Assembly (NCBI GenBank): GCA_964409905.1 | Contig: CAYPET010000011.1 | Location: 1-64,000, forward strand | Origin: JAGNRR01 sp964409905 | GTDB taxonomy: Bacteria > Bacteroidota > Bacteroidia > Chitinophagales > Chitinophagaceae | DNA: 64,000 bases | Direction of reading: 5' to 3' | Part shown: in pieces, positions 17,693-28,202 of the stretch | Layout of the letters: the number at the start of each line of letters is the position of its first letter | How positions within the stretch are numbered: position 1 is the stretch's first letter | Made by a program: the position numbers and the translations under genes | The notes under the pieces: generated by a model | Database searches by the model: none | What the model was told of the DNA's origin: nothing | What the model saw: the letters and a program-made list of their open reading frames with translations, nothing else

Positions 17693-20207
17693 TTTCAGTT
17701 ATTTTTTTTGGTAATAATTTTTTATTTATTAATTGTCTTCTCACCCTTGCGTCTTTTTCGTCATGCATTATCTGCTCGAGATCCAACATTTTTTCGGTTT
17801 GCTTGGTCTTGGTAATAAAATCATTTAGAGCTAATATAGCGGCATAACGTGTCCATGCCTGTGTATCATTTTTGGCATGCTGGGTAATGGATTGCCAAAA
17901 TACATTTTGCTGATATGGCGGCATTCGGCTTGCCCAGTTACTGTAATTGCTAATTATAATATTCCGTGAATTCCCAACTTGGCGCATCAGGTTATATTCA
18001 AAAAAATTGCAAGTGCTGTCCGCTAGTTCGCCGTAGATATTGGCAATGGCTTCAAATAATTCAGCATCTGCATCAGTTGCTACTTGTTGAGCGATTCTAA
18101 GAGATTTTTCAGGGGTTATTTTTTTACAGGCGTTTAGGGCAGCAGCAGCCACTTTATATGAAGGGCTATTGGTCCATTCAAGATAATAGGTTAGCAGGCT
18201 GGTATCTGAGGTACGTGCTAAAATGTTTATTGCCTCAGACCGCAAATCATTATTTTTTGAATTTTTAGCAACGTTTATTAATTCATCTTTTGCTTTATCT
18301 AGTATTGCAACCTCTTCCCAGTTTGCATATCGTATGGCCGTGGTTGCTACGTAGCTGCTTGTATCACTTATTGCATGAAGCAGCAAATCAGTTTCATTTT
18401 TTGTTTTGATATCTTTTTCATTGATGAAATCAAGAAGGCGCATTTTTTCAATGTAATTAGTTGCAGCGTCGAAATATGGTATTAATTGATCATTTTGAAT
18501 TGTCTTATTTTCTATTTCACCAATGAAAATACCATTTGGGTCGGGATAAATAAATTGTCGAACATCTTTATTGGGCACAGTGTATTTAGTTTTTTGTTTT
18601 TGACAATGGACGGTATAAAGACTGTCGCCGTATCGGAATTGAAAAGGGAAACTGAATAAGGAGTCTTCCTGCGTTTGATTTATTTCTAGTGCTATTGAGT
18701 CATTGGTAACAGTTGCATTTAGTGTGATTTTTGGGTGGCCTCCACGATAAAACCATTGCTGAAAAAAATAGGATAAATCTTTACCCGAGGTTTTTTCTAA
18801 GGATTGTTTCAGGTTTGATGCTTCGGCATCTTTATAAGCAAAGGTTTCCAGATAGTGCTTTATTCCAGAAAAAAAAGCTTTGTCCCCAAGGGTGTATTTT
18901 AGCAAATTAATGATTCTTGCCCCTTTTTGATAGGTTATCGGATTGAACATATCCTCTTTATCATCAAAATAAAAATGTACGAGCGGACCGTCGTATCTTT
19001 TTGAGTAGCGCAGGTAAGAGCGCATACTATTGTAGATATGCGATAGCTCTTTCTCTCTGCCATATTTATATCCAAACCAAAGTTGTTCGCCAAAAGTTGC
19101 AAAACCTTCATTGAGTGTGAGGTGTGACCAAGACTCGCAGGTGACTAAATCACCAAACCACTGGTGAAAAAGTTCATGGGCTATGATGCCGTCATTTTGT
19201 TTATCAAGAAGCTCACGATTATTTTTTTGCACAAATTCACCATGTAAAGTGGCGCTTGTATTTTCCATAGCGCCAGATACATAATCGCGCACTACTACTT
19301 GAGCATATTTTTGCCAGGGGTATTCAACTCCTAATTGATTTGAATAAAATTCGAGCATTTCTTCTGTATGCTGAAAAATGTTTTTAGCATAGGGGTGGTA
19401 GGCCGGCTCTAGATAGTAGCTCACTTCTTTTCCTCGCCAAGTCGAAGTAGTTTTTTTGAAGTTTCCTATAGCCATCATAACGAGGTAGGCGCTCATTGGT
19501 TTGTCTGATATCCAAATATCTGTGCGGCTATTATCATTATTTTGTATCGTATTAGTCATTAATCCATTGCATAATGTGGTCATGGTATCTGGCACAGTAA
19601 TGTGTATTTCGAAAGTCATTTTTTCAAATGGCTTATCTACGGTGGCAAACCAATTGGAGTTGGCTTCAGTCTCTCCTTGTGTCCATAGTTGTATTGGCTT
19701 ATAGGGTTCGGATTGGTCCGTATTGATAAAGTACAATCCTTTTGCGTCGCTAATCGCTGCACTTCCTGAGGCGGCTGATTTGTCTGGCTGAGCGATATAA
19801 TTCAGTTGAAGCACACAACTGTCACTTGCTAGTAGCCTTTTTGCTGGATAAATTACGAGTTGCTGATAGTTATAATTATACCGAAGGTCGACACTTTCGT
19901 GATTGCACGATAGTGAGATTTGGTTGAAAATGAAATTTTTTGCATCTAGTATAAATGAATCTATTGGGTAAGAGTAAGGTGTGAATATGATGGCTTCTTC
20001 TCCAAGACATTCATGCTTATCCCAGTTGAATGAAACTCTCAAAGTAGTATGCAGAATGTCAATGTTTTTATCTGGGTGCTCATGAAATATTTTTTGTTTT
20101 GCACTAATAGTAAGAGGGGATAGCAATACTCGTTTTTGTGGTTTTTTATTAACCGAACAGGACGCTAGTACAAGCACGAAAATTAAAAGTGGAATACTTT
20201 TTGACAT
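17685..20207 (-). CDS. M1-family zinc aminopeptidase lipoprotein
   Basis: A membrane-anchored metallopeptidase that removes N-terminal residues from peptides. The 840 residues start with a lipoprotein signal whose lipobox is LASC, with Cys at about 17. The exopeptidase motif GAMEN (about 310) and the zinc site HELFHQW (about 340), with a downstream Glu in LNEGFATF, are intact. Residues 570-840 are helical HEAT-like repeats, as in many Bacteroidota M1 enzymes. It is probably exported and lipid-anchored. The -7 box is 5 nt upstream of the ATG, and the 3' end overlaps pfkA. Confidence 0.93.
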   Translation of the reverse strand: MSKSIPLLIFVLVLASCSVNKKPQKRVLLSPLTISAKQKIFHEHPDKNIDILHTTLRVSFNWDKHECLGEEAIIFTPYSYPIDSFILDAKNFIFNQISLSCNHESVDLRYNYNYQQLVIYPAKRLLASDSCVLQLNYIAQPDKSAASGSAAISDAKGLYFINTDQSEPYKPIQLWTQGETEANSNWFATVDKPFEKMTFEIHITVPDTMTTLCNGLMTNTIQNNDNSRTDIWISDKPMSAYLVMMAIGNFKKTTSTWRGKEVSYYLEPAYHPYAKNIFQHTEEMLEFYSNQLGVEYPWQKYAQVVVRDYVSGAMENTSATLHGEFVQKNNRELLDKQNDGIIAHELFHQWFGDLVTCESWSHLTLNEGFATFGEQLWFGYKYGREKELSHIYNSMRSYLRYSKRYDGPLVHFYFDDKEDMFNPITYQKGARIINLLKYTLGDKAFFSGIKHYLETFAYKDAEASNLKQSLEKTSGKDLSYFFQQWFYRGGHPKITLNATVTNDSIALEINQTQEDSLFSFPFQFRYGDSLYTVHCQKQKTKYTVPNKDVRQFIYPDPNGIFIGEIENKTIQNDQLIPYFDAATNYIEKMRLLDFINEKDIKTKNETDLLLHAISDTSSYVATTAIRYANWEEVAILDKAKDELINVAKNSKNNDLRSEAINILARTSDTSLLTYYLEWTNSPSYKVAAAALNACKKITPEKSLRIAQQVATDADAELFEAIANIYGELADSTCNFFEYNLMRQVGNSRNIIISNYSNWASRMPPYQQNVFWQSITQHAKNDTQAWTRYAAILALNDFITKTKQTEKMLDLEQIMHDEKDARVRRQLINKKLLPKKITENE

Positions 20208-20212
20208 ACTGA

Positions 20213-20220
20213 CAAAAGTA
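20213..20220 (-). promoter_or_regulatory. -7 box of the M1 peptidase-pfkA operon (leaderless type)
   Basis: TACTTTTG on the minus strand matches TAnnTTTG and ends 5 nt before the ATG at 20207. Confidence 0.65.
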
Positions 20221-20259
20221 GGCGATAAAATCTATGTAATATTGTAAAAAAAGGATGCT

Positions 20260-20673
20260 ATGCAATATTGGTTGATGAAATCGGAGCCCTTTAAATACAG
20301 CTGGGAACAGTTGAAAAAAGATAAAAAAACATTCTGGGATGGTGTGCGTAATTATGCAGCACGAAATAATATGAAAGCAATGAAGAAAGGCGATTTGGCT
20401 TTTTTTTATCATAGCAACGAGGGTTTAGAAATTGTCGGCATTGCCGAAATTGTTAAGGAATTTTATCCAGATCCTACCATAGATGATGAACGCTGGGTTG
20501 CCGTGGATATTAAACCCCTAGAAGATATGAAGCGACCTGTTTCGTTGCAGGCAATAAAAGCAGAGCCAAGACTTGCAGATATGGACTTGGTAAGGCTAAT
20601 GCGTTTATCTGTGGGTCAAGTTAAAAAGGCAGAGTTTGATTTGATATTAAAAATGGGCGAAACGAAATTATAA
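20260..20673 (+). CDS. EVE domain-containing protein
   Basis: EVE domains belong to the PUA-like superfamily and are thought to bind modified bases in DNA or RNA. The 137 residues match a stand-alone EVE protein: YWLMKSEP at the start, WDGVRNYAARN (about 27-37), GDLAFFYHS and WVAVDIKP. The purine-rich AAAGGA a few bases before the ATG may serve in initiation. The 3' end overlaps the decayed kinase by 6 nt on the other strand. No restriction-modification or defence genes are adjacent, so a housekeeping role is as likely as a defence role. Confidence 0.9.
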   Translation: MQYWLMKSEPFKYSWEQLKKDKKTFWDGVRNYAARNNMKAMKKGDLAFFYHSNEGLEIVGIAEIVKEFYPDPTIDDERWVAVDIKPLEDMKRPVSLQAIKAEPRLADMDLVRLMRLSVGQVKKAEFDLILKMGETKL

Positions 20674-23600
20674 TGCCAATTTAATATCGACGGAGTTGTC
20701 CGCATCCTCGCTATCTTCGTATCCAGTGTATTCAGGAATTTCAATATGAAACTGACTCCCTTGACCTTCAACACTTTCAAAATATATGTTGCCGCCTGTT
20801 TTCAGCATGATGTCTTTGCACATAGCTAAGCCAAGCCCAGAGCCTAAATTTTTCGTCGTAAAATTCGGTTCGAAAATTTTATCAGCGTAAGCCTCTGGTA
20901 TTCCGTCACCATTGTCTTGAATCGTAATTTTTATGATGTTTTTGGCTGCCTTGGTAACTGTTAGCATTATCTGTCCAAGACGGTTTTCAGGTATGGACTG
21001 AATAGCATTTTGAATAACGTTGGTTATGACTCGGATTATTTTTACCTTGTCAACATGGACATTGATGTCTTTTTTTGGTAATACAAACAAAAATTCTGCT
21101 TCATCGTTGTCGGAATATATTCCGGTAGCGGCGGCGAGAATTTCATTTAGTGATTCTTTTTTGGCGTCGATATCAATCATTTTGGCGAACTCGCTAAAAT
21201 TGGAAGCGGTTCTTGCTAAAACGTTTATTTGATCCAAAACTGTCTTGGTCATTTTTTGAGTTAACTCCCGAAGGTTTGGGTCATTTCTTTTTATGGCCAT
21301 TTGTAAGGATTGCAACGAAAGGCTCATTGGGGTTAACGGATTTTTGATTTCATGAGCAATTTGTTTGGCCATTTCGCGCCATGCCAATTCGCGTTCGGAC
21401 TTGGCAAGCATTGCTGTACTATTTTCGAGTTTGCGTAACGTGCGGTTATATTCTTTGATTAGTAATCCGATTTCATCGCTATGTGGCCAAGATAATGGCT
21501 CGTTGGTTTGCATTAGATTGATTTTTGAGAACTGACCAACAATATGTGAAAATGACTTCGTGAGACGTTGGGTTATGTAAAATGCAAATAGTGAAGAAAG
21601 TAAAAAATGAAGGCGTAAATATTGATCAGCATTGTAACAATATCCGAATTATTTTGTTTGATAGACTGGAAGGTTTTGAAATTTGGGATTTCCAGATAGC
21701 CTATTTTTTCACCTCGCTTGTTTTGGATATCAGTGTAAATAGTATAGTACTGCAATGACCCTATACGCTCATTTATCAGTGCATGTGCACTTTGCTTTTT
21801 TTGAAGCAGCAATCGTGCTATTGGATTCATTAACTCCGGAATGATGTTTTTAAGCCTGATGGGGATAGTAGTGAAAATCCTGTTGCCGTTGAGATCAAAA
21901 ATATTGACGTCGACTTCATGTTTGTCCAAATAGGGGTTAATTGTTTGCGTAATAAATGGGGCATTCAAGCTATCGGCAGTGAGCGATGTTTTATTGCTCA
22001 CGTTATCCATATTGGTAATGGCTTCGTTCACTTCATCTGATGTGCTATAGGCATTTACTAATGCTTTTTGTTTTGAGTTGCTATTAAATATATAAACGGT
22101 AATAAGACCAATTAAGATAAGGGAAATTAGTTCTACCAGCAGTATTGAAAGATGTATACGCATGCGCAATGTTAGACCTAGAAGATTGACAAGCCTTTTC
22201 CTTCTTAGGTTTGATCGCGCGACGATATTACCAAGTATGTATAGCGATACGAGCAAAAAGATAATAGTGAAAAGATAAGCGTAAGTGTTACTAACGATAT
22301 ACAAAGCCTTCGACGACTTACGAATAATGACAGCCCTTTTTGGATTTGCGTTTTTGTTGTAGGCATTCACATCTGTGTAGGCACTGAAGATGCCATTTTT
22401 ATAAAAGGATAGAGGTGTTGTTTTTTTTAGTTTTACAGGAAATTGTTCTAAGCCTGACTGCCATACAATTTCATCATTTTCATAAAAGGCATAAAAATAA
22501 TTATCTGTTATGAGTTGCCCTTTGAAGTAATATTTCTTATCAATGATTGGATTTTCACTATTGCTCCTTTCGATGACTGGATTTTTTAATTGAATGATAA
22601 CTTGATATTTCCCGATAGCTAGTGGCAATATATACTGTTCTTTACCTAATACATTAGAAAGATAGATATTAGGCTTTAGTTGTTTTACATGTTTAATTTG
22701 GTCCGATAGGACTTCAAGAAACGAATTGTGATTTTTTTGCTCATCAGAAAAAGTTTGAATGGTAATTTTTGTTTTGAACAATTCATCAAGCTTTACGAGA
22801 TACTTTTTTTCTAATTCTTGCTAAGTTCGATGCTATTTAACTGGGTAAGACTACTATCTTTCTTCAATTCACCCTGAAGATTGGCTAACACGGATATTGT
22901 TTTATCATTTTCAAAATTGATAATCCGCTCGGCAAATTTCTTTCGCAGTTGAATTTCTTTTTCAGCCTCAAAGTGATAGATATACAGTACACAACTTAGC
23001 GATAGGAATATTATCCAATAGACTAATTTGTAAGAATTAAAGTCAAATCGACTATTTAGAAACTTTGAGTTTAGAAACAAAATAAGTACTACTGTCAAGA
23101 TAGCACCATAAAGAAAGGGTGTGAAGAATGTATGATTAGTAAGAAAGTAAACAACGATAATGGCAATTATTGGTACATAGTATTTTAGATATTTGTTGGG
23201 AGCGTAGGTGTCAAAATATTTGTTGTAAATAATTGTGGCGAGAACATAATTCATAAAAATGAGCAATAAAGTGCCCAGGCCAATAATCATGAATGGTGTT
23301 AGGTTTGAGGTGTTAGTTGTATCAAACTCCAAGGTGCTAATGTTTACAATTTTGTAGATATACAAGATTGATAAATAACCCATTAATGCTAATAAACTGC
23401 TGATGAGCAATAAAAAAATACTTTGTTGGTATTCCTTTTTTAACTTGAATATTTTGTTTTGAATATTCATTATAAAGAAAAACAGTATCCAAAATAATAG
23501 CGAAACATTAATGAAAATATCCCCTAAGGATTTATCTATTATACCGCCTTTGTACAGGCTATCGCTGAATAAATAGAAGTCATTATAATTATCCGGAAAA

Positions 23601-24443
23601 CCAAACCAATATGTAAGTAAGCGAATACTAACTGTAGTTAAAATAAGCAGTGAAAAATACAGCAAGGGGTTCCTTTTTACAGAAACCTTAAAATACGTGT
23701 GAATGGATACTCCAAATAAAATAAAGGGGACGGCAGCCAGAAAAAAATCTAAGAAATTTTTATTGGTGAGTGAATGGGAATTATCCTTTCTTACTAAAGC
23801 GAGTCGTGGCGTATGATTTATTTTTATTTAATGCAGGTCTTTTATATCATATCTTACCTTGTTAAGCTTTTCAAGTTTAAAACCAAAATCTTCTTGCACT
23901 AAGTTTTGGTTGTGAGTAAATGCAAAATGTGATATTAAGAAAGAACTTTTTATGTCATCGTAATTTGAATAAATAGGGAAGACCCCAACGAAACTATAGG
24001 TCGCATTATTTATAATTAACAGCTGTTTATAAATTGCCTGAAATGTCCCATTGTTTTCCGTTATAAATAGGGAGTCTTTCTCGAGTTTATTTTGTTCAAC
24101 ATGGGGTATGGATTTTGTTCATTGAATCAATGAGTCATTTTTATAAATCAACATTGACCAATTTCGATTTGCCAATTGCTCGAGGTTGGAGGCGTTAAGC
24201 ATTTGGCTATCCCCTGTTCACTATCCAGACTTTTTGCAAGGGTTTTAAATTCATTAAGTCTTGCCGTTAAGTCTTTTTCAATTTCTTGTGCAATTGACTT
24301 TGGAGATAATCTGGTAAACAGTAGTTCGTTGACTGGTCAAATAGCTAAAATGAAAAAAAAGCAGCAAGAGCAATAAAGATTCGTCTATCTATATCAAACG
24401 GAAAGCGAAATGTCTTATTCGGGTATGTATTTTGATTATTCAT
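20668..24443 (-). pseudogene. Decayed membrane sensor histidine kinase (four frameshifts, three stops)
   Basis: Read together, the fragments form one kinase of about 1,250 residues. It has an N-terminal membrane helix, a sensory domain, a block of several membrane helices (23.0-23.7 kb) and a second periplasmic/membrane module (21.6-22.8 kb). HAMP-like, HisKA and HATPase domains follow. The phospho-acceptor region IAHEIKNPLTPM, DNGDGI and GSGLGL are intact in the last piece (20668-21513). Lesions are -1 shifts at the A8 run 24353-24360, the C4 run 24211-24214, TT at 22818-22819 and the A6 run 21602-21607. In-frame stops lie at 24337-24339, 24119-24121 and 23828-23830. The ATG at 24443 overlaps the mazG stop, so it was once co-transcribed. 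The signal it sensed is unknown. Confidence 0.85.
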
Positions 24444-25206
24444 TTTTCTTAACATCATTCCAAATTGCGTCTAACTCTGATAAGCTCATCGCACTTAAAT
24501 CTCCATTACTTTGTTGCACGCGTTGTTCCATCTGATTAAACCTATTAATGAATTTTTTGTTTGTCTTCTCAAGGGCCGCTTCTGGATCAATGTCTAAGTA
24601 ACGAGCATAATTAACCATTGAAAATAATACATCACCAAATTCCTTTTCCATTTCCAATCGATTTTGTTGTTGCATGGCAAAGTAAAATTCTTCCCATTCT
24701 TCATCAATTTTGTTCTTCACATCCTCAGCTTTTTCCCACTCAAAACCAACCTGCTTGGCCTTTTCCTGTAGGCGATATGCTTTTACCATGGCCGGAAGGC
24801 TTTTAGGTACACCGCTTAAAACGCCTTTTTTGCCTTCCTGTAGTTTCAAGTTTTCCCAATTTTTCTTAACATCCTCCTCGTTATTGACTGATGTTGTCTC
24901 ATAAATATGGGGATGTCGGGATACTAATTTTTTGCAGACGCCATGTATCACATTTTTTCTACTGAAGTGGTTCTTCTCTTCCGCTAATCTGATATAGAAT
25001 ATGATGTGTAGTAAAATATCGCCCAATTCTTCTGCAATACCATCCCAATTTTCTTCATCAATTGCATCGGCCAGCTCATAAGTTTCTTCTATGGTTAATT
25101 TGCGCAGAGAATGAATATCTTGTTTTTTGTCCCATGGGCATTTTTTACGCAACACTGCAAGTATGCCTTCTAGTCGTTCATAAGAGCCAGAATAAGAATC
25201 TTTCAT
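24436..25206 (-). CDS. mazG: Nucleoside triphosphate pyrophosphohydrolase MazG
   Basis: MazG hydrolyses (d)NTPs to monophosphates and pyrophosphate, cleaning the nucleotide pool. The 256 residues contain two MazG domains. The first has KCPWDKKQDIHSLR and the metal-binding pattern EETYELADAI...EELGDIL. The second has EEWEEFYFA...KEFGDVLFS (about 170-200). This two-domain length matches E. coli MazG. It is divergent from the nucleoside transporter gene at 25307. Its stop overlaps the start of the decayed histidine kinase. Confidence 0.95.
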   Translation of the reverse strand: MKDSYSGSYERLEGILAVLRKKCPWDKKQDIHSLRKLTIEETYELADAIDEENWDGIAEELGDILLHIIFYIRLAEEKNHFSRKNVIHGVCKKLVSRHPHIYETTSVNNEEDVKKNWENLKLQEGKKGVLSGVPKSLPAMVKAYRLQEKAKQVGFEWEKAEDVKNKIDEEWEEFYFAMQQQNRLEMEKEFGDVLFSMVNYARYLDIDPEAALEKTNKKFINRFNQMEQRVQQSNGDLSAMSLSELDAIWNDVKKNE

Positions 25207-25306
25207 GATTTTATAAATCTACACAGAAAGGTGTAAAATACATGTCATTAATTTTCATTTTTATTTTCAGGTCAGCGTATTATATTCACATTAAAGAACA
25301 TTCTAA

Positions 25307-26578
25307 ATGGAAAGATGGCAAGGCTTATTGGGGATTGTGTTTATTCTGCTTCTAGCTTGGATATTCAGTAATAATAGAAAAGCAATTAACCTACAATTGG
25401 TTTTTACTGGTTTAGGACTTCAAATGTTAATCGGTTTGTTGATTTTAAAAGTGCCTGTTATCAAATATTTTTTTGAGATGATAGGTAAAGCGGTTGAGAA
25501 AATTGATGCAGCGGCTTTTAAGGGGGCGGCTTTTGTATATGGTGGTATTGCTGTTTTTGATCCTACATCGGGTGAAACCATGTTATATAGGGCTGGTGAG
25601 AATCTGTCTTCGACAGCGCGTCCTTTTATTTTTGCTTTTAATGTATTAGCCACTATTATCATTATCTGCATATTGGTGGCCATTTTATATCACTTTGGTA
25701 TAATGCAACGCATAGTTGGTTTTCTGGCTAAATGGATGAATAAGCTACTGCGCGTTTCCGGCGTTGAAAGTTTAAGTAATGTAGGGAGTGCCTTTGTTGG
25801 GCAGGTAGAGGCGCAAGTTATGATTCAGCCTTATATAAAAAGTATGACGCGCAGTGAAATCATGGCTAGTATGGCGGGCAGTTTCGCTTGTATTTCTGGT
25901 TCGGTTATGGCTGTTTACGCTTCTTTTGGTATCGATATGAAATTTTTACTCACTGCTAGTCTGATGGCTGCCCCTGGTGCATTGGTAATTGCCAAAATGC
26001 TTTACCCCGAAACGGAAATTTCACATACCAAAGGGAATGTTACCATCAACACAAAGAGCCAATATGATAGCACCATTGATGCGATAACACATGGGGCTTC
26101 AGATGGTATGAAAATATCACTGAATGTGTTTGCTATGCTAATTGGTTTTATTGCTTTAATAGCCCTCATCGATACAGGCCTCTCGTACTTACCCTTTAGT
26201 GAAACAATACAGTTAAAAACAATTTTTGGGTGGCTTTTTTACCCACTAGCTTGGTTGTTGGGTACACCGAGCGCAGACTTGCAGCTAGTGGGTCAGTTAA
26301 TGGGTGCTAAATTGGCTATTAATGAATTTGTAGCATACTTAAACATGAAGGACATGATGACCGCTGGTTTGTTATCTGAAAAGGCGCAATTCATTGCCAG
26401 TTTTGCCCTTTGCGGTTTTGCAAATTTCGCCTCTGTGGGGATACAGATAGGTGGCATTTCAGCCTTATGCCCTGAAAGACGAAAAGACATTGCAAGTTTA
26501 GGTATGAAAGCAATGATGGCCGGTACGATGGCCTCTTATGTATCGGCAGCAATTGCTGGTATTATTTTAAGTTTCTAG
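25307..26578 (+). CDS. Concentrative nucleoside transporter (CNT/NupC family)
   Basis: This inner-membrane importer takes up nucleosides with cations. The 423 residues are very hydrophobic, with about 10 membrane segments. Family landmarks are visible: FVGQVEAQVMIQPY (about 164-177), the MASMAGSFACISGSVMAVY block, and NEFVAYLNM with FALCGFANFASVGIQIGG near the C-terminus. A Val in place of Thr in the usual GQTEAP-like motif is a small deviation. It is divergent from mazG and 39 nt upstream of map, which has its own promoter. Nucleoside specificity cannot be inferred. Confidence 0.92.
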   Translation: MERWQGLLGIVFILLLAWIFSNNRKAINLQLVFTGLGLQMLIGLLILKVPVIKYFFEMIGKAVEKIDAAAFKGAAFVYGGIAVFDPTSGETMLYRAGENLSSTARPFIFAFNVLATIIIICILVAILYHFGIMQRIVGFLAKWMNKLLRVSGVESLSNVGSAFVGQVEAQVMIQPYIKSMTRSEIMASMAGSFACISGSVMAVYASFGIDMKFLLTASLMAAPGALVIAKMLYPETEISHTKGNVTINTKSQYDSTIDAITHGASDGMKISLNVFAMLIGFIALIALIDTGLSYLPFSETIQLKTIFGWLFYPLAWLLGTPSADLQLVGQLMGAKLAINEFVAYLNMKDMMTAGLLSEKAQFIASFALCGFANFASVGIQIGGISALCPERRKDIASLGMKAMMAGTMASYVSAAIAGIILSF

Positions 26579-26599
26579 TATGATGTATCAAGGAGATTG

Positions 26600-26607
26600 T
26601 AACTTTG
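26600..26607 (+). promoter_or_regulatory. -7 box of map
   Basis: TAACTTTG matches TAnnTTTG and ends 10 nt before the map ATG at 26618. Confidence 0.6.
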
Positions 26608-26617
26608 CCAACCTCTT

Positions 26618-27454
26618 ATGATTTATTATAAAACAGCTGAAGAAATTGAATTACTGCGTGAGGCGAATTTATTAGTCTCTGCTACACATGCGGCAATATG
26701 TAATGAAATAAAACCTGGCGTTACAAGTAATTTTTTAAATAACCTTGCTGAGACTTTTATTTTGGACCATAATGCTATTCCTGCATTTAAAGGATATAAT
26801 GATTTTCCCGCCGCTTGTTGTATGAGTATAAATGATGCCGTGGTACATGGCTTTCCGTCTGATTATGAATTACGAGAAGGAGATATTATTAGTGTGGATA
26901 TAGGTACAATTCTCAATGGTTTTGTTGGTGATAGTGCCTATACTTATGCTATTGGCGAGCAAAAGCAAGAAACGTTAGAGTTATTAGCACGAACAAAAGA
27001 TTCGTTGTATTATGGTATTGAACAGGCAACCGTTGGAAAAAGAATTGGTGATATTGCTTTTGCAATACAACAAGCTACCGAAAAAAAATATGGCTATGGT
27101 GTTGTGCGGGAACTGACCGGGCATGGTGTTGGACATGATTTACATGAAGAACCCGAAGTGCCAAACTACGGCAAAAGAGGTCAAGGAATCAAACTATTAG
27201 AAGGTCTTACCATTGCGATAGAGCCAATGATAACTTTAGGCGATCGTTATATTTATTGTGAGGATGACGGTTGGACCATTAAAACAAAAGATGGTTCTTA
27301 TGCAGCACATTATGAGCATTCTATTGTAGTGCGGAAACATCGAGCCGATATACTATCCGACTTTGAAACGATTGAAGAGAACGAACGTAAGAATGTAAAT
27401 TTAAACTCCAAGTATCATAAACTTTGCGTAATGCAACAGCTTAAAAAAGATTAA
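26618..27454 (+). CDS. map: Type I methionine aminopeptidase
   Basis: Map removes the initiator methionine from new proteins. The 278 residues contain the pita-bread fold ligands: Asp in SVDIGTILNGFVGDSAYTY (two Asp), His in GHGVGHDLHEEP, Glu in IEPMITLG and Glu in YEHSIVV. A C-terminal extension of about 30 charged residues goes beyond the usual 250-residue type I core. The 3' end overlaps the truA 3' end by 4 nt on the opposite strand. It has its own -7 box. Confidence 0.96.
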   Translation: MIYYKTAEEIELLREANLLVSATHAAICNEIKPGVTSNFLNNLAETFILDHNAIPAFKGYNDFPAACCMSINDAVVHGFPSDYELREGDIISVDIGTILNGFVGDSAYTYAIGEQKQETLELLARTKDSLYYGIEQATVGKRIGDIAFAIQQATEKKYGYGVVRELTGHGVGHDLHEEPEVPNYGKRGQGIKLLEGLTIAIEPMITLGDRYIYCEDDGWTIKTKDGSYAAHYEHSIVVRKHRADILSDFETIEENERKNVNLNSKYHKLCVMQQLKKD

Positions 27455-28194
27455 TAAAAAATGTGGGCTGGATATTCAACCTGTATAAGCTGCAGGCCTT
27501 TGGCTTCTGCACTAAATTCAGCCTCTTGACAGTCATTCGCGTCAATTATTCGTTGTAAATCGTCTAGTGTAATTTTTCCTCTTCCTACTAATAGAGAAGT
27601 TCCTACCATTGCCCTTACCATACCACGAAGAAAGCGATTACCTTTGACCCGAAATTTTAGAAAGTCATCATGAATTTCCCATTGAACTTCTTCAAGTTGA
27701 CAATTAAAATTATTTACTTCTGTGTGGCGTTTACAAAAACTTTGATAATAGGTGTTTTGTAAAAACAGTGTGGCTGCGGCTTGTAATTTTTCATAATCTA
27801 ATTTGAAAGGGTAGAAGTATCCAAAGTCTTTTAAGAACGGATTTTTTGTTTGATAGACAATATACTCATAAGTTCTCGATAGCGCATCAAAACGACTATG
27901 AGCATTTGGCTGCATAAGGCTTATGTTGCGAATAATTATATCTTCATGCAGTATGGCATTGGCGTTATAGACTAATGTAGTCGGTAAATTTTGGTTGTAA
28001 TCGAAGTGCAAAAAATTTTGTCTGGCATGTACACCTGTATCGGTTCTGCTACTTGTTGTTGTTTCGACAGTATTGCGCAAAATTACTGCTAAGGCAGTTT
28101 CTACCAATCCTTGAATGGTGGGTTGATTTGGTTGTTTTTGAAAGCCGCAAAACGCACTTCCTTTGTAAGCGACTTCTATAAAAAATCGAGCCAT
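27451..28194 (-). CDS. truA: tRNA pseudouridine(38-40) synthase TruA
   Basis: TruA converts uridines 38-40 of the tRNA anticodon arm to pseudouridine. The 247 residues have the catalytic Asp in SSRTDTGVHARQ (about 48-59) and the family N-terminus RFFIEVAYKGSAFCGFQ. RFLRGMVRAMVGT lies near the C-terminus. It is 8 nt behind mltD and probably the last gene of a tatA-mltD-truA unit. Confidence 0.96.
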   Translation of the reverse strand: MARFFIEVAYKGSAFCGFQKQPNQPTIQGLVETALAVILRNTVETTTSSRTDTGVHARQNFLHFDYNQNLPTTLVYNANAILHEDIIIRNISLMQPNAHSRFDALSRTYEYIVYQTKNPFLKDFGYFYPFKLDYEKLQAAATLFLQNTYYQSFCKRHTEVNNFNCQLEEVQWEIHDDFLKFRVKGNRFLRGMVRAMVGTSLLVGRGKITLDDLQRIIDANDCQEAEFSAEAKGLQLIQVEYPAHIFY

Positions 28195-28202
28195 CCTAAC
28201 AT

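Noticed and set aside
20260..20673. EVE-domain gene as part of an anti-phage or modified-base system
   Set aside because: Neighbours are an aminopeptidase-pfkA operon, a decayed kinase and mazG. No nuclease, methyltransferase or restriction gene is present.
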